Below, one piece after another: positions 1 to 5,557 of a DNA stretch of 8,093 nucleotides; position 1 is the first letter of the stretch, and every line of letters starts with the position of its first letter. Below the pieces are notes generated by a model that saw only the letters and a list, made by a program, of their open reading frames with translations, did not search any database and was not told the DNA's origin. The DNA is from an uncultured Eubacteriales bacterium. GTDB lineage: Bacteria; Bacillota; Clostridia; Oscillospirales; Acutalibacteraceae. Position numbers and translations under genes: made by a program. The stretch lies in NCBI GenBank assembly GCA_900319255.1, contig ONNU01000066.1, positions 1-8,093 of the forward strand, in the 5' to 3' direction.

Positions 1-2477
1 GGATGATACGATTTAAAGTTGGAATCATCCCACTCTTTTACGATTTTTACATCCATATTGCCCGTCAGCAGATATGTAAAATTATATTTGTCACTTCCCT
101 GTTTAGCTACTGTTATCTCATATTCATCTTTGTTATTGTTAAACGTCTGTGTGGCTTGTCCGTCGACAATATCATTATGAGAATTCGTATTGCTGCCGTC
201 TGTTCTTTCACTATAGAACTGAACAACACGATAGGTGATCTCATTACCGTTCGCATCATACTGAGGCAGAGGGCCAAAGCGTCCGGTCTGCTTCATTGTC
301 TCAGCCTTGAAATTGTCAAGGATAAGCTCGCTTACCGTATCTGCTTCTTCTGCGGTTTCGACGATCGTATATTCGGGATTTTCATCTGTTCCGCCTGTTT
401 TCTTCAGGTAATTGCCGTCCTCATCCATCAGAGGAGTGCCAACATCTTCCCAACCGGTTATTTCGCCCTGATCATTCTTTATAGCTTTTTGAACCTTATA
501 TTTGACAGTAGCCGTACCGCCCTGACGGGCTGCTGCTTTCCACTCGGCTTCAACCACAAAGTTTCTTGTGCCTGCAAGATTGTTGGTTATTTTGCCGCCG
601 TCATAGGCACCGTCTGTCTTACTATCAGTGTTACTGTACGATACATTATAGTTCCCTACGCCGCCGTCAAGGACTTCCTTTGCATAGTATACATAGAGAT
701 TGCCGAAACGGTCATATTTTTCAAGCTGATCGAAAGTTACCTGCTCGAGATACTTAACCTTTGCTCCTGTTGTATCTCCGGAAAAATCAGTGCCGTCTGA
801 GTTCTTATAAGTGATATTTCCCTGTCCATCCTTGATCCCGATGACCTCAACATCGCCGATCATATAATAAACATTGCCATTATCATCAGTTTTTACAAGA
901 GGTGAAACTGCGCACTGCGCGCTTCTCTCTTTGTTTTCAGCTTCAGTCTTTCCGTATACATCTGCATAACGCCAGAGTACAACATTGCCGGGATCGTCTT
1001 TTTTCTCTCTTTTATCCTTGTTTGCGCCGTCATTCCATTCGACATTTGCGCTGAAATTGATCTTGCCGGAAATAACATTGCTTATTGTACCGTCCTGATA
1101 TACCCTGCTGATATCAGATGAATGTATACCTGAGTTTTCCGCCGTGACCTTCCAGCTGTCATCATTGTTTATCGGGATATTGTCGCTGGTCTTCTTCTGA
1201 ACGAAATATGCCTTTGCGCGTCCGTCGCTTGTTATCTCATCAAGCTTCGGAATACTGATCTTGACTGAACCGGTTTCATGATCATTCTCATCTTTCAATC
1301 TGGTGATCGTAATATCGTTCCAATCAATTGTCAGCTTCTTAGGCTTGGGGTTTCCCTGATCGTCAAGTACAGGATTTCCCTGAGCGTCAAGCTCGGTTTC
1401 TGTTTCATCATAAAGATCAAAATAAGTGCTAAGATATGTTTTGATTTGTTCGTCAGTATTAGTCACAGGATTGTTTTCACCCTGATGCCAGTCAATGGTG
1501 AAATCAAATGTTGTCAGTCCATAGAAGGTAAATTCATTATTGCTTCCATTATCAACAACACGGTAATCGTTCTCGTTTACATTAGTAGTAAGAGTTGACG
1601 AATAAGTGATCTCATTACCCTGCGCATCCTTGTACGGCACAGAATATTTATAAATGTCATAATTGCTGTTTTCAGAAACAGGTCTGTCAATTGTAGGTGT
1701 TGTATATGTCGCAGTTCCACCGGTTACTGAAAATTCAAGCGAGTCGGGACGTCCTGATCCCGTATCATGCCAGTATACATTAACTTCATGCTCGATCAGC
1801 TCTGTAGAAACAAACGAGGACAAGGAATAGTCACTTGAATTAAGAGCGTGAGGCTCCATTACCGGTCTGAAGCCTATGGGATCACCATATTCATCATATA
1901 CAGTCTCAACAACAGTTTTACCGTTTGCATCCTTTTTCTCTACCTCTTTTAATATGGTATAGATAACGGTTTTGTTGTCTGTCTGTGTTTCCTCTCCCAC
2001 AGTTTCAGTTTTATATTCAGCGCGCTCGCCCTTGTCTGAGGAATACATCTTATATGAAGTGGGATTGCTGGTATCCTCACTCTCCAGAAAGCTGATCTCT
2101 ACCAGATCAACATTATGAATTTTCAGATAATTACAGAAGCTTGTACTTCCAAGCAGATTTACCTGTCCCCCATTTGCAAGAGTGAATCTGCCCGCTTCAT
2201 TCCCGGCATCCATAGTAAAGTTTGTGATATCGGCAATCGAAGGCACAGCAACGGATGTCTTTACTTTTGTCTGTGGATCCACGGTATAAAGCTTTACCTG
2301 ATAGGTATTGTACGAAACAGCTTCATCCTGCACATAGGCAGTATTAATTACGCCTATGCCGGGGACGCTTTGTTCACCTTCGGCATACGCGATGAGATTC
2401 AGCGGCAATGATGATATTATCATCACCAGCGCCAGCAGCGATGCTGTTATTTTCCTCCATTCTCTTTTCATAGTCAT
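1..2477 (-). CDS. Large secreted Cna_B-type repeat surface protein, 3' end missing (partial)
   Basis: An uninterrupted frame of 825 codons runs from the ATG at 2477 off the left edge. It is probably an adhesin or pilin-like surface protein; ligand and anchoring mode cannot be seen because the C-terminus is outside the window. Residues 1-32 form a signal peptide: basic start (M-T-M-K-R-E-W-R-K), hydrophobic core, and an A-Y-A site after residue 32. The rest shows divergent Cna_B-like beta-sandwich modules, each opening with a hydrophobic strand ending in Trp (W236, W330, W481, W646, W816). Three carry the typical late strand motif Y-x-x-x-G-N (Y282, Y588, Y740); L-P-Q-Y-D-A-N-G-N-E-I-T-Y at 737-749 is the closest to family consensus. 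The last module begins V-K-I-V-K-E-W-D-D and is cut. The start at 2477 is chosen because AGAGG lies 8 nt upstream and it fits a normal signal peptide; an in-frame ATG at 2567 is an alternative. Family assignment is fairly sure, function is not. Confidence 0.85.
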   Translation of the reverse strand, partial: MTMKREWRKITASLLALVMIISSLPLNLIAYAEGEQSVPGIGVINTAYVQDEAVSYNTYQVKLYTVDPQTKVKTSVAVPSIADITNFTMDAGNEAGRFTLANGGQVNLLGSTSFCNYLKIHNVDLVEISFLESEDTSNPTSYKMYSSDKGERAEYKTETVGEETQTDNKTVIYTILKEVEKKDANGKTVVETVYDEYGDPIGFRPVMEPHALNSSDYSLSSFVSTELIEHEVNVYWHDTGSGRPDSLEFSVTGGTATYTTPTIDRPVSENSNYDIYKYSVPYKDAQGNEITYSSTLTTNVNENDYRVVDNGSNNEFTFYGLTTFDFTIDWHQGENNPVTNTDEQIKTYLSTYFDLYDETETELDAQGNPVLDDQGNPKPKKLTIDWNDITITRLKDENDHETGSVKISIPKLDEITSDGRAKAYFVQKKTSDNIPINNDDSWKVTAENSGIHSSDISRVYQDGTISNVISGKINFSANVEWNDGANKDKREKKDDPGNVVLWRYADVYGKTEAENKERSAQCAVSPLVKTDDNGNVYYMIGDVEVIGIKDGQGNITYKNSDGTDFSGDTTGAKVKYLEQVTFDQLEKYDRFGNLYVYYAKEVLDGGVGNYNVSYSNTDSKTDGAYDGGKITNNLAGTRNFVVEAEWKAAARQGGTATVKYKVQKAIKNDQGEITGWEDVGTPLMDEDGNYLKKTGGTDENPEYTIVETAEEADTVSELILDNFKAETMKQTGRFGPLPQYDANGNEITYRVVQFYSERTDGSNTNSHNDIVDGQATQTFNNNKDEYEITVAKQGSDKYNFTYLLTGNMDVKIVKEWDDSNFKSYH
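1344..1391 (-). repeat. 24-bp tandem duplication inside the Cna_B gene
   Basis: Two adjacent 24-base units (1391-1368 and 1367-1344, read on the minus strand) encode L-D-A-Q-G-N-P-V and L-D-D-Q-G-N-P-K, residues 363-378. The units differ at a few positions, so this is a partly diverged in-frame duplication. It probably lengthens a loop between two strands in the second visible module. Confidence 0.8.
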
Positions 2478-2485
2478 ATATATTA

Positions 2486-2490
2486 CCTCT
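2486..2490 (-). promoter_or_regulatory. Shine-Dalgarno for the 2477 start of the Cna_B gene
   Basis: AGAGG (within GGGGAGAGG) lies 8 nt before the ATG at 2477 and 14 nt before a second in-frame ATG at 2471. The spacing favours 2477. Confidence 0.65.
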
Positions 2491-2575
2491 CCCCGATATT
2501 TCTCAAAAAAATTAGTACAATAATGACTTGATTTTTTATCACGATAAATGTATTCTATGCCATACATTTATTTAT

Positions 2576-2582
2576 CCTCTCC
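2576..2582 (-). promoter_or_regulatory. Upstream Shine-Dalgarno preceding in-frame ATG at 2567
   Basis: GGAGAGG lies exactly 8 nt before an ATG at 2567. That ATG is in frame with the Cna_B gene with no stop between, and an in-frame TAA sits immediately before it. Its use would add 30 residues (beginning M-Y-G-I-E-Y-I-Y-R-D) in front of the signal peptide. The base of a small hairpin (2581-2593, stem CTGGC/GCCGG, loop GTT) overlaps the first two G of this site and could hinder its use. Whether it is the true start, a second start, or chance cannot be decided from sequence alone. Confidence 0.45.
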
Positions 2583-2690
2583 GGCAACGCCAGAAAGCAC
2601 GCTCACAAGCAGGTTAAATTTCCAGATATTGGCAGATTTGTAATATTTTAATGTAGTAAATCGACTAAAAGTTATTTGTTATTCGTTACA

Positions 2691-2719
2691 ATTATACTAT
2701 ATTTTGCTAAATTGTTCAA
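2691..2719 (-). promoter_or_regulatory. Sigma-70/SigA promoter for the Cna_B gene
   Basis: On the minus strand, a -35 box TTGAAC (2719-2714) and a perfect -10 box TATAAT (2696-2691) are separated by exactly 17 bases. Transcription would start near 2684. That gives a leader of about 117 nt to the ATG at 2567 or about 207 nt to the ATG at 2477, long enough for post-transcriptional control. Confidence 0.75.
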
Positions 2720-2956
2720 TAGTAATATCACGAAATTGCAACCCATTTGCATTTTAAAGCGAGATTTGTTTATTTGCTACAATATAGCGACTTACAATTA
2801 TGCATATTGCTGATTATTCTACTCTCTTTTTTTCTATTTTCACAATATTCCTATTGTATCATTTTTTAGTGATTTTTTATTCACTCATAAACGCTCTGCC
2901 GCTGCTGCAAAAAGCCCGGAGGACAGAAAAAGCCCCCTCAGATGCGCGCAATTATG

Positions 2957-2993
2957 AAAAAAAGGAACTGCCCCGTAAATGAAACAGTTCCTT
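2957..2993 (-). terminator. Rho-independent terminator after the glycosyltransferase gene
   Basis: Read on the minus strand, a perfect 9-bp stem AAGGAACTG/CAGTTCCTT (2993-2985 and 2970-2962) closes a 14-nt loop. It is followed by a run of seven T, two of which pair in the stem. It lies about 30 nt past the stop codon of the glycosyltransferase gene and probably ends the three-gene operon. Confidence 0.85.
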
Positions 2994-3022
2994 ATGATAT
3001 CTGGTTTTTGTTTTTTCGCCGG

Positions 3023-4702
3023 TCAGATATTGATAAATACGATATCGTATGTGAGTATCGACATCAGCGAATATACCGATGTTACAAACATAGTAAAATA
3101 TGAAACGGTCTGCCTGACGATATCCGGCTTTTTCCTGTTATCCTCGATCATCTTATAGATAAGCCGTCCGATGAAGAATGCGCCTATCACTATAACAGGG
3201 ACTGCATATCTGATATTTTCCGTGCAGACCTGCGGGAAACGTATGCAGAAAATATAATAGGAGCCCATAAACACAGCATAAAGTGTGCCAAGGAATATCT
3301 TATGCACACCGGAAAGCTTTTTATCGCGGATGAATAAATATATCATTGCGGCAAAGCCTATGACCCCCAGGAGCACAGCCGACCAGAAAAGCAGCTTATT
3401 GAAGCCGTCTATCTCCGGATAAAACTTTGTGGTAAAGGTCTCATCGAACATGGAGGTCTTGAACAGAGCAACAAGAGGATTGTATTCGTTGTACTTTCCT
3501 CCGTACAGTCTGAACTGATCCCCCACATCCTGAAACTGCGAGAAATTGAAATCAAAAAGACGCTTTGTCACCGGAATATTTCCGATATACTGCTTTGACT
3601 TTTTGGAAAGCTCCATTATATAGGTAAAGGGAACCTCGTGGCTTATATAATTCCTTACCTCCCACCACAATGCAATGGGCACGCAGACTCCGAGAAAAGC
3701 TCCGAACTGCAGAAGATATTTTTTGAATTTCTTTATTTCCTTGAAGAAAACATAGAGGAAGATAAATGCGATAGCCGGCGCTACCATCCATCCCGAAAGC
3801 TTTGCCATCATCGCAAAGCCTACCGAAAGGGCTATGCAAAGTATCCTGCCCATGCTGCGGCTCTTGTACCAGTAGAGAGTATTGAGTATAGCAGCGAGCA
3901 TAAGAGTAATGCTGAGGATATCATTATTGATGCTTCCGCTCATGATATAGAAGGTGGGACAGAAGGCTATGACAGCAAATGCAGCTGCAAGTCCCTTTCC
4001 GCTGAGACCCAGCTCACGGAAGATCTTATACGAAAGTATCATGCAGCAGCATGAATAGAACATGGTAAGAACCTGGATATTTTCCCAGATGCTGTCCGAG
4101 CGGGGCATAAGCAGCGACTGGAGCTTTACCCAGATTGCAGCTATAATATGATGCAGAGGCGGATGATAGAACTGATATACATTTCTTACATCCATATCCG
4201 GAAGATGACCGTTGTACACAAGATATGCAATATATCCCAGATGCCCTTCCATGGATTCCACAGAGCCGACATCATGCTGCTTGATCCTTATGCTGAGGGT
4301 AATGATATAAGCCAGCCTCATAAGGAATCCTGCAATAAAGATCAGGATGATCGCCTTTCTGACATCCATTTTTTTAAGCACCAGAAAATATACAGCCGCA
4401 GCCGTCAGCATACACAAGCCCAAATTGAGTATCACCAGTCCCGGCTTCTGGCTCTGGCTCAGCATAAAGCCGAACATCAGGGACAGCATTGCGGAAACTC
4501 CGCACAAGGAAAAAAATACGCTGCGGAAGCTTTTTTCCGGAACCCCCAGCGCTGCAAAAGCAGAAAAGCCGCAGCAGCACAGAAACATTACAAAAGCAGC
4601 GATACAGCAGCTGATGACTGACATCGTGACCCCTGTCACCGCTGTGCATACAAGACACATCAGTCCCGTAAAAATAAACGGATGCTCTTTGATAAGCAGC
4701 AA
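3023..4702 (-). CDS. Polytopic membrane glycosyltransferase, GT39/ArnT/PMT-like (GT-C fold)
   Basis: A 559-residue protein with about a dozen or more hydrophobic segments across its whole length, typical of GT-C enzymes that move a sugar from a polyprenyl-phosphate donor to a protein, lipid or envelope acceptor outside the membrane. Numbered from 4702: after the segment ending near residue 139, an external loop carries acidic D144 in K-Q-H-D-V-G-S, where the catalytic Asp of this superfamily usually sits. Then come Y-H-P-P-L-H-H (169-175), like the H-P-P-L signature of GT39 members, and S-I-N-N-D-I-L (257-263), matching a conserved N-D motif. A soluble stretch follows (about 350-430), then four more membrane spans. 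Donor and acceptor are unknown. The start is uncertain: TTG at 4702 has no well-placed Shine-Dalgarno, whereas GGAGG at 4754-4758 sits 9 nt before an in-frame ATT (4744) that would add 14 residues. The gene follows the Nudix gene with no terminator between, so cotranscription is likely. Confidence 0.8.
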   Translation of the reverse strand: MLLIKEHPFIFTGLMCLVCTAVTGVTMSVISCCIAAFVMFLCCCGFSAFAALGVPEKSFRSVFFSLCGVSAMLSLMFGFMLSQSQKPGLVILNLGLCMLTAAAVYFLVLKKMDVRKAIILIFIAGFLMRLAYIITLSIRIKQHDVGSVESMEGHLGYIAYLVYNGHLPDMDVRNVYQFYHPPLHHIIAAIWVKLQSLLMPRSDSIWENIQVLTMFYSCCCMILSYKIFRELGLSGKGLAAAFAVIAFCPTFYIMSGSINNDILSITLMLAAILNTLYWYKSRSMGRILCIALSVGFAMMAKLSGWMVAPAIAFIFLYVFFKEIKKFKKYLLQFGAFLGVCVPIALWWEVRNYISHEVPFTYIMELSKKSKQYIGNIPVTKRLFDFNFSQFQDVGDQFRLYGGKYNEYNPLVALFKTSMFDETFTTKFYPEIDGFNKLLFWSAVLLGVIGFAAMIYLFIRDKKLSGVHKIFLGTLYAVFMGSYYIFCIRFPQVCTENIRYAVPVIVIGAFFIGRLIYKMIEDNRKKPDIVRQTVSYFTMFVTSVYSLMSILTYDIVFINI

Positions 4703-4753
4703 AATGATATCAAGAGTTTCCTTTACCTTTTTTCTGTTAATAATAACCTTCGA

Positions 4754-4758
4754 CCTCC
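4754..4758 (-). promoter_or_regulatory. Shine-Dalgarno upstream of the glycosyltransferase gene, no canonical start at normal distance
   Basis: GGAGG on the minus strand is the strongest ribosome binding site before the glycosyltransferase gene. No ATG, GTG or TTG occurs 5-12 nt after it in any frame. In the gene's frame, ATT codons lie 9 and 12 nt downstream (4744, 4741), followed by a basic leader N-R-K-K-V-K-E and then the first membrane segment. This placement suggests a non-canonical ATT start, or a lost start codon. Confidence 0.4.
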
Positions 4759-4858
4759 GATCATATAAGCCGTCTGCGGACTGTCCGATTTCAGCGGCAT
4801 GAATTAATAGTTTCTGTCAGGAAATACCCGACTATATATTTTATCCGGCATAAGCCGA

Positions 4859-5539
4859 TCAGATAAGCTTTTTTACTTCTCTGAGGATCCTTATATCATT
4901 ATCGTGGCGGCACATTCTCAGCGCTTCATCCACGCTTACCCAGAGATAATAATCAATTTCACTCTGCTGCATACTGACAACGCTTTTATCAGCCCGGGCA
5001 AGGAAAAACACAGCTGTCTTTCGTATCTTGCCGAAGGGGCGGTATGTACTGATCCTGCGGAAGCCGGGGATTATCTCAACGTGCAGCCCGGTTTCCTCCA
5101 GCACCTCACGCAAAGCGGTCTCCTCTTCCTTTTCCCCGCTTTCGATATGACCCTTGGGGAATGTCCAGCACTTGCCGTTATGATTTTTGACAAGCAGTAT
5201 GCGGGGGTCATTTCTTTCATTATAACGGTAAATGACAGCGCCGCAGGATTTTTCATAAATGCAGGATATCTTTTTATACTGCAGCGAAGTCATGCTGAGT
5301 CTTTGCTCTATTTCCGGCTCATAGAATACCTCACCCATGGGGGATGCGATCAGCCTTGTGGCGCTGCTGACCTCGCCCACAGCCGCAGCGATTATCGTAC
5401 AGTCGATAACGCCGTGTATCTCATCGTCAGTAATGATATACACCTGCCTGAGATCCTTGCTGCCGATTATATGACCGGTATAGAGCCGTTTATCGGACAA
5501 TGTGCCGAGTATTTCTATTGTTACGTTTTTGCCGAGCAT
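4859..5539 (-). CDS. Nudix hydrolase with N-terminal PPase-like domain
   Basis: A 226-residue soluble protein. Residues 98-220 form a Nudix domain. The box G-x5-E-x7-R-E-U-x-E-E-x-G-U is complete at 130-152 (G130, E136, R144, E145, E148, E149, G151), and W-T-F-P-K-G-H precedes it. This arrangement, with Y-Y-L-W-V near 197-201, resembles bacterial Ap4A-type (bis-nucleosyl-tetraphosphate) Nudix enzymes, so it probably cleaves a nucleoside diphosphate-linked compound; the substrate is not visible. Residues 1-90 (M-L-G-K-N-V-T-I-E-I ... V-Y-I-I-T-D-D ... C-T-I-I-A-A ... I-A-S-P-M-G-E-V-F-Y-E-P-E-I) follow, in shortened form, the pattern I recall for small family I pyrophosphatase-like proteins of Clostridia, without their acidic catalytic motif. 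The ATG at 5539 is preferred over GTG at 5545 because AGGAGG is 9 nt upstream of the former and only 3 nt from the latter. Only 18 nt separate it from the preceding stop codon, so the two genes are coupled. Confidence 0.88.
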   Translation of the reverse strand: MLGKNVTIEILGTLSDKRLYTGHIIGSKDLRQVYIITDDEIHGVIDCTIIAAAVGEVSSATRLIASPMGEVFYEPEIEQRLSMTSLQYKKISCIYEKSCGAVIYRYNERNDPRILLVKNHNGKCWTFPKGHIESGEKEEETALREVLEETGLHVEIIPGFRRISTYRPFGKIRKTAVFFLARADKSVVSMQQSEIDYYLWVSVDEALRMCRHDNDIRILREVKKLI

Positions 5540-5557
5540 CGGCACATTCCTCCTTTA

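Larger units (their letters stand above)
2478..3022. other. AT-rich intergenic region between the Cna_B gene and the glycosyltransferase gene
   Basis: From left to right this 545-base gap holds the Cna_B leader with two Shine-Dalgarno sites, its promoter (2691-2719), a small inverted repeat (TGCAA/TTGCA, 2737-2751) just upstream of the promoter, a very AT-rich stretch, a direct repeat AAAAAGCCC (2909-2917 and 2927-2935), and the terminator of the glycosyltransferase gene (2957-2993). I see no convincing protein or RNA gene. An open plus-strand frame at 2800-2982 runs through the terminator, has no clear ribosome binding site and is not credible. Confidence 0.7.

Noticed and set aside
3..800. 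Long plus-strand open frame opposite the Cna_B gene
   Set aside because: The minus strand is open over the whole region with a coherent, motif-bearing protein and signal peptide. The plus frame has no recognisable domain.
2909..2935. Direct repeat AAAAAGCCC spaced 18 bp, looking like two halves of terminators on the minus strand
   Set aside because: The copies are in the same orientation, and the only foldable stem (GGGGG with CCTCC) is not followed directly by a T run.
2800..2982. Plus-strand open frame of 60 codons with a hydrophobic first half
   Set aside because: It lies in AT-rich intergenic DNA, has no clear Shine-Dalgarno, and its end runs through the glycosyltransferase terminator. 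Hydrophobicity comes from T-rich sequence.
4723..4800. Minus-strand 25-codon open frame beginning M-P-L-K-S-D-S between the Nudix and glycosyltransferase genes
   Set aside because: No good ribosome binding site and no recognisable motif. It overlaps the likely Shine-Dalgarno of the next gene; a leader peptide cannot be excluded but nothing supports it.
4845..4858. Small hairpin CGGC-TTAT-GCCG just after the Nudix stop codon
   Set aside because: Only about five base pairs and followed by A-rich rather than T-rich sequence on the minus strand, so not a terminator.
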